The notes under the pieces were generated by a model. The model made no database searches, was not told the origin of the DNA, and saw only the letters and a list, made by a program, of their open reading frames with translations. A program made the position numbers and the translations under genes. Below are positions 46,978 to 55,190 of a stretch of DNA of 64,000 nucleotides, piece by piece. Location: positions 35,287-99,286 of the forward strand of contig NZ_LXER01000018.1 in the NCBI RefSeq assembly GCF_001654925.1. The letters run 5' to 3'. This stretch comes from Buttiauxella brennerae ATCC 51605 (GTDB taxonomy: Bacteria; Pseudomonadota; Gammaproteobacteria; Enterobacterales; Enterobacteriaceae). The first letter of the stretch is position 1. Every line of letters begins with the position of its first letter.

Positions 46978-48266
46978 GGTGCCACTCCCTTGCGCACCCC
47001 AAAGCCGCTGCGGTTGATGCGAATCAGCCCGCGTGGCCGCCAAATCATCATCACCACCATCAACATGCCAAACAGCAGAACGCGATATTCGGCAAAGCTG
47101 CGCAGGAGTTCTGGCGTCACCGTCAGCACAAACGCCGCCAGCACTACGCCAACCGTCGAGCCCATACCGCCCAGCACCACAATGGCGAGGATTAACGCTG
47201 ATTCAAAGAAGGTGAATGATGTCGGGTTAACAAAACCCTGGTAGGTCGCGAAAAATACACCAGCAATACCCGCCGTTGAAGCGCCCAGCGTAAAGGCGGA
47301 GAGCTTCACCAGCACATGGTTCAGCCCCATGGATCGGCAGGCAATTTCATCTTCGCGCAACGCCTCCCACGCGCGGCCAATCGGCATGTGCGTCAGACGA
47401 TGTTTGATGTGCAGCACCAGCAAAACCACCAGCACCAGAATGGCGTAGATGAAAATAAATTTCAGATTCGGGTTATAGGTGAGATGGAAGAACTCGTGGA
47501 AAGGCACGCCACCTTCTTCTTTGGCACGCCGTCCAAACTCAAGGCCAAACAGTGTCGGTGGTGGCGCTGAAATGCCGTTAGGGCCGCCGGTAAACGTCAG
47601 CCAGTTATTCAGCACCAGGCGGATAATCTCCCCGAAGCCGAGGGTCACAATCGCCAGATAATCGCCGTGCATGCGCAAAACAGGGAAACCGAGTAAAGCC
47701 CCCGCTGCCGCTGCCATCAGCGCCGAAAGCGGCAGCATCGACCAGAATCCCAGCCCGAGATACTGGTAACCCAGCGCCAGCCCATACGCGCCAATGGCGT
47801 AGAAGGCGACATATCCCAGATCCAGCAAACCTGCGAGCCCAACAACAATGTTTAATCCAAGGCCGAGCAGCACATAGATAAGCCCGAGGATCGCCACCGT
47901 CAGCACATATTTGGTCGCCACAAACGGGAAGCAAATCGCCAGAGCTATCACCAGTGGAATAATCCAGCGCATGCGGCTTTTGTATTCTGGCGGCCGCACA
48001 TACACGCCTGAGTTATCCGTTTCAAAACGGCTTAAAAAACGCATTCCGATAGAGGTGGTAAAAAAAGCACTCAGCAAAAATCGGCCGACCATCACCACCG
48101 CGATAATCGCAACCAGCCGCTGGCCTTCGAAGTTAAAGCTGTAGCCATCGAGCACCACGCCGACTATCGGGCCAAAAACAATTAACGCCACTAGCCCTGC
48201 AAAAACCGCATCCAGCAGGCAGCGTTTGAGGGAAAAGCCTTCATGCAAAGTCGTTTCAGATGTCAT
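46974..48266 (-). CDS. livM: Branched-chain-amino-acid-type ABC permease, LivM-like
   Basis: A 430-residue membrane protein (425 in E. coli LivM) with about ten hydrophobic segments. Family blocks are LGLGLNIVVGLAGLLDLGYV, AFYAIGAYGLALGYQY, MHGDYLAIVTLGFGEIIRL and IGRAWEALREDEIACRSMGL. The ATG at 48266 follows GAGGGAG; an in-frame start at 48281 overlaps the LivH-like stop and is less likely. It forms the channel with the LivH-like protein. Confidence 0.92.
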   Translation of the reverse strand: MTSETTLHEGFSLKRCLLDAVFAGLVALIVFGPIVGVVLDGYSFNFEGQRLVAIIAVVMVGRFLLSAFFTTSIGMRFLSRFETDNSGVYVRPPEYKSRMRWIIPLVIALAICFPFVATKYVLTVAILGLIYVLLGLGLNIVVGLAGLLDLGYVAFYAIGAYGLALGYQYLGLGFWSMLPLSALMAAAAGALLGFPVLRMHGDYLAIVTLGFGEIIRLVLNNWLTFTGGPNGISAPPPTLFGLEFGRRAKEEGGVPFHEFFHLTYNPNLKFIFIYAILVLVVLLVLHIKHRLTHMPIGRAWEALREDEIACRSMGLNHVLVKLSAFTLGASTAGIAGVFFATYQGFVNPTSFTFFESALILAIVVLGGMGSTVGVVLAAFVLTVTPELLRSFAEYRVLLFGMLMVVMMIWRPRGLIRINRSGFGVRKGVAP

Positions 48267-48277
48267 GTTTTGCTCCC

Positions 48278-49195
48278 TCACACTTTGGCAACGATAGGTC
48301 GGCCAAGCAGCCCCTGAGGACGGAAAATGAGGATCACGACCAGCAACCCAAACGAGAACACATCTTTGTAATCAGAATTTACCATGCCCGAGAATTGCGC
48401 CTCGGCAATGCCAAGAATCAGCCCGCCAAGCATTGCGCCGGGTAATGAACCAATCCCGCCCAGTACCGCCGCCGTGAAGGCTTTAATGCCAATAATAAAA
48501 CCGGCGTAGAAATCGAAAGTGCCGTAGTTCATGGTGATCAGCACCCCGGCAAGCCCGGCCATAGAGGCGCCAATCACAAACACAATGGAGATAATGCGGT
48601 CGGTGTTAATCCCCAATATCGAGGCCATCTTGCGGTCTTGCTGTACAGCCCGGCACATGCGCCCCAGCTTGGTATTACCGATAATCCAGGTGAGCAGCAA
48701 CATGCCAGCAAACGAAGCAATCAAAATGAATACTTTGGTGTAGGTGATTTGCACAAATCCTTCACCAATATGAAAACGGAATACGCCATCAAGCATGGTT
48801 GGAATACCCTGTTGACGCGGCCCCTGGCTGATTTGCGCGTAGTTTTGCAGGATTAGCGACATGCCGATTGCGGAAATCAGCGGTGCTAAACGGGTAGAGT
48901 TGCGCAGCGGTTTATAGGCGATGCGCTCGATAGTCCAGCCGTAAACCCCCGTCACCACAATGGTGAACACCAGCGTGCCAAGAATGAGTAAAGGAAACGA
49001 CTGCAAACCAAAGTACGACAACAGCGCAAGCCCGATGGCGCACAGATAAGCGGAGATCATATACACTTCGCCGTGAGCGAAGTTAATCATGCCAATAATG
49101 CCGTAAACCATGGTGTAGCCGATGGCTATCAACCCGTAGACGGAACCTAGCGTTACGCCATTGATCAATTGTTGCAGGAAGAATGCATCCATCAT
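48278..49195 (-). CDS. livH: Branched-chain-amino-acid-type ABC permease, LivH-like
   Basis: A 305-residue membrane protein (308 in E. coli LivH). It starts MMDAFFLQQLINGVTLGSVY and contains IAIGYTMVYGIIGMINFAHG, RMCRAVQQDRKMASILGINT and FTAAVLGGIGSLPGAMLGG. Two ATG codons are adjacent (49195, 49192), and no strong ribosome site is visible. It is the second gene of the operon, 94 bases after the binding-protein gene, a gap common in liv-type operons. Confidence 0.92.
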   Translation of the reverse strand: MMDAFFLQQLINGVTLGSVYGLIAIGYTMVYGIIGMINFAHGEVYMISAYLCAIGLALLSYFGLQSFPLLILGTLVFTIVVTGVYGWTIERIAYKPLRNSTRLAPLISAIGMSLILQNYAQISQGPRQQGIPTMLDGVFRFHIGEGFVQITYTKVFILIASFAGMLLLTWIIGNTKLGRMCRAVQQDRKMASILGINTDRIISIVFVIGASMAGLAGVLITMNYGTFDFYAGFIIGIKAFTAAVLGGIGSLPGAMLGGLILGIAEAQFSGMVNSDYKDVFSFGLLVVILIFRPQGLLGRPIVAKV

Positions 49196-49289
49196 CGCGC
49201 GCTCGTATTATAGGCTGAGCGAGTCAGCCTGGTGTTTATAAAGCGTCGATATGTCTGAGCATACCGACGTTGAGCGAGACTCCGAACCC

Positions 49290-50411
49290 TTACTGAACCT
49301 CTTTGTATTTGCCCTTATCATCCCACTGATAAACCACGTAATCGGACACTTTCAGATCACCTTTATCATCCCAGGCTTTTTTGCCCATCACGGTATCCAC
49401 CGGGTTTGCTTTCAGCCAGGCACTGGCTTTGGCTGAATCTGTGCCGCCAGTGGCTTTAAAGGCCGCGGCAATCGCCTGAACAGAAGCGTAGGAATAGAGG
49501 GTGTAACCTTCCGGTTCAAATTTACTGGCGCGGAATTTATCGATTACCGCTTTGCCATCAGGGATTAAGCGAGGATCTTTACCGAAGGTCATGTAAATGC
49601 CATTGGTGTATTGCGGCCCGCCCGCAGCGGTGACCATCTCTTCGTTTACGATGCAGTCGCCGGAGAAGAATTTAGCCTGCACGCCTTGCTCACGCATCTG
49701 GCGAACCAGCGGCCCCGCTTCCGGGTGGCAACCTCCGAAGAACACTACGTCTGGTTTTTGCGCACCGATTTTGGTGACCAGTGCGTTAAAGTCTTTTTCA
49801 CCGCGCGACAAGCCTTCGTACATCACATCATTGACGCCACGTTTCGCGAGTGCCGCTTTGGTGGCATCTGCCAACCCCTGCCCGTAGGTGTCTTTATCGT
49901 GAATAATCACCACACGTTTGGCTTTAAGTTTATCGATGATGAAATCACTGGCGACCTTCCCTTGCTGGTCATCACGCCCGCACATGCGGAACATATCGCT
50001 CATTTTTCGCTCGGTGATAAGCGGGTTGGTCGACCCCGGGGTGATGGCGAGAATACCCGCGTCGTTGTAAACCTCAGAGGCAGGCATAGTGGACGATGAA
50101 CAGAAGTGGCCGACCACGGCTTTCACTTTATCCTGATCCACCAGACGGTTAGCCACAGAGACCGCTTGTTTAGGTTCGCAAGCGTCATCGCCCTGGACCA
50201 GTTTGATTTTTTCGCCGTTAATCCCACCGGCGGCATTAATATCTTCGGCGGCCTGAGTCGCGCCATGCCAGTACTGATCGCCATACGTCGCGTTCGGCCC
50301 GGTAAACGGCCCTGCAACGCCAATGACAATATCGGCATGGGCGGAAAACGCCGTTACCAGACAACCAGCCAACACCAGAGAAAGAGGACTTCTGATCAAT
50401 TTCAGCGACAT
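49290..50411 (-). CDS. Branched-chain-amino-acid-type periplasmic binding protein (LivJ/LivK-like)
   Basis: A 373-residue protein. The ATG at 50411 follows AAGGA and gives a signal peptide of 26 residues (MSLKLIRSPLSLVLAGCLVT then AFSAHA). The mature part begins DIVIGVAGPFTGPNATYGDQ. LivJ-type features are VQGDDACEPKQAVSVANRLV, VVGHFCSSSTMPASEVYNDA and a two-lobe fold (PF13458). A longer frame from 50492 has no support. It is the first gene of the operon and is expected to set the specificity of the transporter. Confidence 0.92.
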   Translation of the reverse strand: MSLKLIRSPLSLVLAGCLVTAFSAHADIVIGVAGPFTGPNATYGDQYWHGATQAAEDINAAGGINGEKIKLVQGDDACEPKQAVSVANRLVDQDKVKAVVGHFCSSSTMPASEVYNDAGILAITPGSTNPLITERKMSDMFRMCGRDDQQGKVASDFIIDKLKAKRVVIIHDKDTYGQGLADATKAALAKRGVNDVMYEGLSRGEKDFNALVTKIGAQKPDVVFFGGCHPEAGPLVRQMREQGVQAKFFSGDCIVNEEMVTAAGGPQYTNGIYMTFGKDPRLIPDGKAVIDKFRASKFEPEGYTLYSYASVQAIAAAFKATGGTDSAKASAWLKANPVDTVMGKKAWDDKGDLKVSDYVVYQWDDKGKYKEVQ

Positions 50412-50893
50412 TTGTATGTTCCTTAGCAAATCAGCAAAGAGGTTTATGCAAAACGGTGTAAGAGCCATTTTCAAAAGCAAAAACGCGAACAAAATGCACT
50501 ATCCAGTCAATTTCCTGTGGGTTACAGCGAGGTTTCCATACGGGGTTTCCTTACGATTTTCACGGCCTTGAACATTAAGCAAAATGGTTGCCAGATTTGG
50601 TTACCGGTTGCCTGGTTCAGACTTATTTGAGTATAGAGCGCCGTTTTAAGCGCTCCGGCACCATGCAGTGAAATTACAGCGGGGATCACATCTGGTTAAC
50701 AATAAAGCAGTGATGTACAAGATTTATACGTCTTTGCACCAATATAGTCCGCATATAGACGATGGTTAATATTCAGCAGAGAAATAGCTCGAGGGGTGAT
50801 TTGTATTGTTCGATTGCAGATATGACAAATTCGCCTTAATACTCAACAAGTTGAACACAAAAAGAGCAAACGAAAAACTTTTTCGCGAACCCT
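50412..50893. other. Intergenic region between the ABC operon and tRNA-Asn
   Basis: About 480 bases with no supported gene. It should contain the promoter of the branched-chain-type ABC operon on the reverse strand, but no clear -35/-10 pair stands out. An open frame of 82 codons on the forward strand overlaps the operon start and is not credible. Confidence 0.5.
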
Positions 50894-50922
50894 TTGACAT
50901 GCCCCTCCCGAATCGCTAATAT
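50894..50922 (+). promoter_or_regulatory. Promoter of the second tRNA-Asn gene
   Basis: TTGACA, a 17-base spacer and TAATAT, followed by the GC-rich discriminator GCGCCCC. The consensus -35 and spacing with a GC-rich discriminator are typical of stringently controlled stable-RNA promoters. Confidence 0.9.
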
Positions 50923-50939
50923 GCGCCCCGTTAACCGAT

Positions 50940-51015
50940 TCCTCTGTAGTTCAGTCGGTAGAACGGCGGACTGTTAATCCGTATGTCACTGGTTCGAGTC
51001 CAGTCAGAGGAGCCA
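50940..51015 (+). tRNA. tRNA-Asn (GTT anticodon), second copy
   Basis: A 76-base tRNA identical to 32327-32402, including the GTT anticodon and encoded CCA. Identity extends 4 bases upstream (CGAT) and 4 bases downstream (AATT). Confidence 0.98.
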
Positions 51016-51022
51016 AATTCGA

Positions 51023-51058
51023 AAGCCCGCTTAAGGAAACTTAAGCGGGCTTTTTTGT
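51023..51058 (+). terminator. Terminator after the second tRNA-Asn
   Basis: AAGCCCGCTTAAG-GAAA-CTTAAGCGGGCTT followed by TTTTT. Closely related to the terminator of the first copy, with one extra base pair. Confidence 0.92.
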
Positions 51059-51063
51059 TTTAC

Positions 51064-51282
51064 ACCGTTCAGGTCACTCCGGGCGCAGATGCGGTCTCCT
51101 TCATGTGGAGCTACCCGAATATGCTACCGCTGCCAGCAGTGACGGTCGGCAACATCATCCGCCAGCTGAGCTGCGTGAAATTTTCGAAACTCTACGGTGC
51201 GTTTGCGGGAAAAGAGATCGCAAAAAATGCCGATAAGATCGTGCGCCGTTCAGGCGAAAAGTATATTGCCTGCCTCAGATAA
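51064..51282 (+). pseudogene. 3' fragment of a metallo-beta-lactamase-fold hydrolase gene
   Basis: The frame ending at 51282 reads TVQVTPGADAVSFMWSYPNM, LPLPAVTVGNIIRQLSCVKF, SKLYGAFAGKEIAKNADKIV and RRSGEKYIACLR. The FMWSYPNM-LPLP and LYGAF...RRS.ERYI pattern recalls the C-terminal part of a group of MBL-fold hydrolases. The N-terminal metal-binding half is absent: upstream lie the tRNA-Asn and its terminator. It is probably a leftover from an insertion or deletion at the tRNA. No start codon or ribosome site belongs to it. Confidence 0.6.
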
Positions 51283-51288
51283 CTACGT

Positions 51289-51323
51289 AGCCAGATTCGC
51301 AAGCTGGTTTAAAACTCGTTATC
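51289..51323. repeat. 35 bp direct repeat, left copy, flanking the Gfo/Idh gene
   Basis: AGCCAGATTCGC, five variable bases, GGTTTAAAA, one base, TCGTTATC. It matches 52515-52549 at about 30 of 35 positions in the same orientation, with the Gfo/Idh gene in between. Confidence 0.7.
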
Positions 51324-51417
51324 TGGAAAAACATCAGCTGCTTATTGTTAAACCTGGCTGGCTATGCAAAGTCCGGAAATGAAAACTCACTTCCGGATAT
51401 TGTTCCTGTGGGTAAAA

Positions 51418-52413
51418 TTAGATTTCAAATGGGAATTTCATGCCCCATTCTTTACGCATATTATCCATGATTTTTAATACGGCGATAGTATCTTGTGGTT
51501 TCATTATATCACTTGCCGTTTTTCCCTGGCTAATACAATCGTTGGCGTGCCTTAATTGATATTCAAAGCCATCGAAATCAAACGGGAAGTTATACTCTTT
51601 TTTATTGTCATTCTGGTAAACCGTAAATCCTGTTGCAGCATGTGGTGTGTCGATAACAATATAGCCATTCTTACATTGAACCACCGCTTGCTGGCGCGAC
51701 AACGCTTCTACTGATGAACTTAACAGAGCAACTTGCCCTCTTTCATACTGCATATAGTAAAAACTTGACAGGTCGACGCCACCTTCTGATAACACGGCAT
51801 TGGACACCACGCGTTCAGGCTTATACCCCAGCAGCATGCAGGTAATACCGATGACATAAATACCCACATCATAGAGTGCGCCCCCGGCCAGTTCAGGGTT
51901 TATTTTACGATCATTTCTGCTTCCCGGCGGGTTAATACCAAAATCTGCAGCGATATTCACCACATCGCCCAGTTCTCCGCTGTTTAAAATTTTATGTATT
52001 TCAGCATATGCCGGTAAAAACTTCGTCCAGAACGCTTCCATAATAAACAGGCCATTATCAGATGCTTGTTTAAATAAATGCTCAGCCTGGCTGACATCAA
52101 TCGTGAAGCTTTTTTCGCATAACACATGTTTATTATTTTTTAAGCACAGCAAACTATTTTCATAATGTGAATTGTGCGGCGTTGCAATATACACTGCATC
52201 TATATCAGCGCTCTGTGCCAGTTCCAGATAACTGCCGAAAGCTCTCTTCGCACCATATTGCTTTGCAAAAGCTTCTGCATTTTCAAGAGAGCGTGATGCC
52301 ACACCAACAAATTCACACTCATCTGATAAGTAACCCAGCGTCCCGGCGAACTTTTTAGCAATCGTTCCAGTACCAATGATGCCCCAACGGATTTTTTTCA
52401 TTTTAATGTCCAT
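51418..52413 (-). CDS. Gfo/Idh/MocA-family oxidoreductase
   Basis: A 331-residue NAD(P)-dependent oxidoreductase. The Rossmann motif is GIIGTGTIAKKFAGTL (about 10-25). The catalytic-lysine motif, EKP in most members, reads CEKS (HVLCEKSFTIDVSQAEHLF) near residue 97, so Lys is kept. MEAFWTKFLPAYAEIHKIL and GGALYDVGIYVIGITCMLLG are typical of the trans-dihydrodiol/glucose-fructose-oxidoreductase subgroup. The substrate is unknown. The start may be the ATG at 52413 or the one at 52401 (MKKIRWGIIG), which has slightly better spacing to GGA. The gene is AT-richer than its neighbours and flanked by 35 bp direct repeats, suggesting insertion. Confidence 0.88.
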   Translation of the reverse strand: MDIKMKKIRWGIIGTGTIAKKFAGTLGYLSDECEFVGVASRSLENAEAFAKQYGAKRAFGSYLELAQSADIDAVYIATPHNSHYENSLLCLKNNKHVLCEKSFTIDVSQAEHLFKQASDNGLFIMEAFWTKFLPAYAEIHKILNSGELGDVVNIAADFGINPPGSRNDRKINPELAGGALYDVGIYVIGITCMLLGYKPERVVSNAVLSEGGVDLSSFYYMQYERGQVALLSSSVEALSRQQAVVQCKNGYIVIDTPHAATGFTVYQNDNKKEYNFPFDFDGFEYQLRHANDCISQGKTASDIMKPQDTIAVLKIMDNMRKEWGMKFPFEI

Positions 52414-52514
52414 TCACTGTTTTGATGTTGTAAAAAATAACTCCGAGCCACATCAGTTTCAACGAGTTATTCGAAAATCGAAATCACAAAGCCAACCTGT
52501 ATGACAAGGCGAAA

Positions 52515-52549
52515 AGCCAGATTCGCCTGACGGTTTAAAATTCGTTATC
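52515..52549. repeat. 35 bp direct repeat, right copy
   Basis: Second copy of the repeat at 51289-51323, located just upstream of the RluA-family gene start. Confidence 0.7.
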
Positions 52550-52580
52550 ATCCGCTCCCACTTTCCCTGCGGGCAGCCTG

Positions 52581-53279
52581 ATGTCTACGATTATCGATAC
52601 CTTTATTGCCCCTGCGTGCCATGAAAAGATAGAGGTTCTCTATCAGGACGAGCATCTGGTGCTGATCAATAAGCCCAGCGGGTTGCTCAGTCTATCGGGG
52701 AAAAACCCGCAAAACCTGGATTCGGTGCACCACCGGCTGGTGCAAATATTCCCTGGCTGCACGCTGGTCCACCGCCTGGATTTTGGTACTTCCGGGCTGA
52801 TGGTGGTTGCACGCAATAAAGCGATCAATGCCGCCTTGTGCCAGCAATTCAGCCAGCGCACCGTGGCCAAAGTTTACAGCGCACTGCTTTGCGGGCATCT
52901 GAGCGAAAATGAAGGGGTGATAGACGCACCAATTGCCAAAGACCCGGCGCTCTTCCCGCTGATGTCGATTTGTGCCATCAACGGCAAGCCCGCTCGCTCG
53001 GGTTATCGGGTCATTGAGCGTTTTCATCATGAGCAACAAGACGGGACGTTACTGCCAGTGACGCGAGTCGAGCTGACGCCGGAAACCGGGCGCACTCATC
53101 AACTCCGCATCCACTGCCAGCAGTTGGGCCACCCGATTTTAGGCTGTGACCTGTATGGCGGACTTTTGCTACCAGGTACTGAACAGACTCCACGGCTGAT
53201 GCTGCACGCCAGCGAACTGCATTTTGTTCACCCGGTCAGCGAAGAGTGGATCAAAGCCCGTCATGCCAGCCCGTTCTGA
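52581..53279 (+). CDS. RluA-family pseudouridine synthase
   Basis: A 232-residue enzyme. The catalytic motif HRLDFGTSGLMVVARNKAIN lies near residue 63, with the nucleophile Asp in HRLD. NKPSGLLSLSGKN, TPETGRTHQLRIHCQQLGHP and PRLMLHASELHFVHP are further family blocks. It has no S4 domain. It resembles RluA and TruC in size, but the neighbours do not match either E. coli gene, so the RNA target (23S rRNA or tRNA) is not assigned. Confidence 0.88.
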   Translation: MSTIIDTFIAPACHEKIEVLYQDEHLVLINKPSGLLSLSGKNPQNLDSVHHRLVQIFPGCTLVHRLDFGTSGLMVVARNKAINAALCQQFSQRTVAKVYSALLCGHLSENEGVIDAPIAKDPALFPLMSICAINGKPARSGYRVIERFHHEQQDGTLLPVTRVELTPETGRTHQLRIHCQQLGHPILGCDLYGGLLLPGTEQTPRLMLHASELHFVHPVSEEWIKARHASPF

Positions 53280-53286
53280 TATTTCT

Positions 53287-53733
53287 TCATGTCACTTTCC
53301 GCACCTGCGTAGCGCCAGGTAGCAACACAGATCCATCCTGCGCTTTCAGTGCCATCGTCGGCACTGGCTCACCCGTACTTTTGTCGATCAGCACCGAATG
53401 GCGCTCACCAGGCTCGAACAGGTGCTGCTCGCCCCACTGGCGCAGCGCCACCACAATAGAAAACAGGCTTTCGCCCTGTGGCGTCAGCACGTATTCCTGG
53501 TAAGCGGTGCCGTCCGAGGCATCTTGCCGGGCAAGGATTCCCGCCCCCACCAGCTTCTGTAGCCTGTCGGTAAGTATGTTTCTTGCCATGCCCAGGCTTT
53601 GCTGGAAATCACCAAAACGGCGAATGCCATCGAAGGCGTCTCGCACGATGAGCAACGACCAGCGATCCCCAATAAGATCAACTGTTCGTGCTACGGGACA
53701 AGGTTCGTTGCTCAGGGGTTTGCGGGGAGGCAT
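53287..53733 (-). CDS. HxlR-family transcriptional regulator
   Basis: A 148-residue winged-helix protein. The typical HxlR N-terminus is visible: CPVARTVDLIGDRWSLLIVR, then FDGIRRFGDFQQSLGMARNI, LTDRLQKLVGAGILAR and YVLTPQGESL. HxlR proteins are often aldehyde-, quinone- or redox-responsive repressors. It is divergent from the MFS exporter at 53843 and probably controls it. Confidence 0.9.
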   Translation of the reverse strand: MPPRKPLSNEPCPVARTVDLIGDRWSLLIVRDAFDGIRRFGDFQQSLGMARNILTDRLQKLVGAGILARQDASDGTAYQEYVLTPQGESLFSIVVALRQWGEQHLFEPGERHSVLIDKSTGEPVPTMALKAQDGSVLLPGATQVRKVT

Positions 53734-53767
53734 GGCATTTCCTGTTAGTTAAAATGGCGAGACTTCC

Positions 53768-53822
53768 AGTTGCATTTTAAAACCACCTGACCTAGCATTC
53801 AATTAGTTTTGTTTTGCAACTA
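53768..53822. promoter_or_regulatory. Inverted repeats in the HxlR-MFS divergent region
   Basis: AGTTGCA at 53768-53774 is the inverse of TGCAACT at 53815-53821. A tighter pair, TAGTT-N9-AACTA, lies at 53804-53822, just upstream of the MFS start. These could be HxlR operators. Confidence 0.4.
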
Positions 53823-53842
53823 GATTACATGGACCTTAACTG

Positions 53843-55090
53843 ATGAATGCTCATCTTGTGTCACAGCCAGGCCAGGCAAACACATCAACCCGCCCTGCAA
53901 ATATGCCACGCAGCCTGGTGTGGCTATTCGCCATCGCCAGCGGCCTGAGCGTGGCGAATGTCTATTACGCTCAGCCGTTGCTTGACGCACTGGCGCGGGA
54001 TTTCGCCATCAGCCATGCGGCGGTCGGTGGCATCGTCACCGCCACGCAGACAGGTTGCGCACTGGCCCTGCTATTTCTGGTGCCACTGGGCGACCGGGTG
54101 GATCGCCGCAACCTGATGGCGATACAACTGCTGGCGCTGATGGCCGCGTTGGTTGCTGTAGGAATGGCGCGTTCGGCACCTGCTCTACTGGCGGCAATGC
54201 TCGCAGTCGGCATGCTCGGCACGGCAATGACCCAGGGGCTTATCGCCTATGTGGCAAGTGCTGCCGCACCTCATGAGCAGGGCCGCGTGGTAGGTGCCGC
54301 GCAAGGCGGTGTGTTCATCGGGCTGCTGCTGGCTAGGGTCTTTTCCGGTGCAGTCAGCGACCTGGCAGGCTGGCGCGGGGTGTACTTCTGCGCCGCTATC
54401 CTGATGCTGGCAATTGCGATTCCGCTGTGGCGACGGCTGCCAGTTTTGCCCCTGGCATCTGGCGAGCTGAGTTATCCGCGCCTGCTGGCATCGATGCTGA
54501 CGCTACTGCGCGAGGAAAAGATGCTGCAAGTCAGGGGCACACTGGCACTGTTGATGTTTGCCGCCTTCAACATTTTCTGGAGTGCACTGGCGCTGCCATT
54601 AAGCGCCCCGCCCTACAGCTTTTCACACACCATGATTGGTACTTTCGGGCTGGTTGGCGTAGTCGGTGCTCTGGCTGCTGCGCGTGCCGGACAATGGGCA
54701 GACCGGGGGCATGCCCAGGCCACCAGCGCGATGGCGCTCGTGGTACTTGTGCTGGCATGGTGGCCGCTTTCGATGATGGAAAGTTCGCTGTGGGCACTGG
54801 TAATCGGTATCGTGCTGCTCGATCTGGGCGGGCAAGCATTGCACGTGACCAATCAGAGCCTGATTTTTCGCACCCGCCCAGAAGCACACAGCCGCCTGGT
54901 CGGTCTCTATATGTTGTTTTATGCCGTGGGCAGCGGGCTGGGCGCGATTGGAACGACCGTCACTTTTGCCCATTTTGGCTGGCAAGGTGTGTGCCTGCTG
55001 GGCGCACTGGTCAGCCTGCTGGCGCTGGTGTTCTGGTGGATGACGCGCCAGCCCGGGCATTCAACAGCAACAGAGAAATGTTCTGAATGA
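53843..55090 (+). CDS. MFS exporter controlled by HxlR regulator
   Basis: A 415-residue protein with 12 hydrophobic segments. It has NVYYAQPLLDALARDFAISH near the first helix, LVPLGDRVDRRNLMAIQLLA (motif A), and motif C-like GLLLARVFSGAVSDLAGWRG. It belongs to the DHA1 group of exporters that includes YnfM- and YajR-like pumps with the NVYYAQP signature. The substrate is unknown. GC-rich codon use differs from the AT-rich genes farther right. Confidence 0.9.
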   Translation: MNAHLVSQPGQANTSTRPANMPRSLVWLFAIASGLSVANVYYAQPLLDALARDFAISHAAVGGIVTATQTGCALALLFLVPLGDRVDRRNLMAIQLLALMAALVAVGMARSAPALLAAMLAVGMLGTAMTQGLIAYVASAAAPHEQGRVVGAAQGGVFIGLLLARVFSGAVSDLAGWRGVYFCAAILMLAIAIPLWRRLPVLPLASGELSYPRLLASMLTLLREEKMLQVRGTLALLMFAAFNIFWSALALPLSAPPYSFSHTMIGTFGLVGVVGALAAARAGQWADRGHAQATSAMALVVLVLAWWPLSMMESSLWALVIGIVLLDLGGQALHVTNQSLIFRTRPEAHSRLVGLYMLFYAVGSGLGAIGTTVTFAHFGWQGVCLLGALVSLLALVFWWMTRQPGHSTATEKCSE

Positions 55091-55190
55091 CCGGGGATCT
55101 TTACCTTGGTCATTCCGTCATAGTTAACAAGAGTGATCAGGTCACAAATACGCGCCCGGGAGGGAACCGGTCTGCTCTAGTAAAGCGCCC

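Noticed and set aside
49611..50099. 162-codon forward frame antisense to the branched-chain binding protein
   Set aside because: Shadow of a signal-peptide protein with clear family motifs.
32403..50939. Classical integrative island at tRNA-Asn
   Set aside because: No integrase, excisionase or att-type partial tRNA repeat is present; the only repeat is the complete second tRNA gene.
54427..55086. 219-codon forward frame inside the MFS exporter
   Set aside because: It is a shifted-frame shadow in a GC-rich gene; the MFS frame has all expected membrane segments and motifs.
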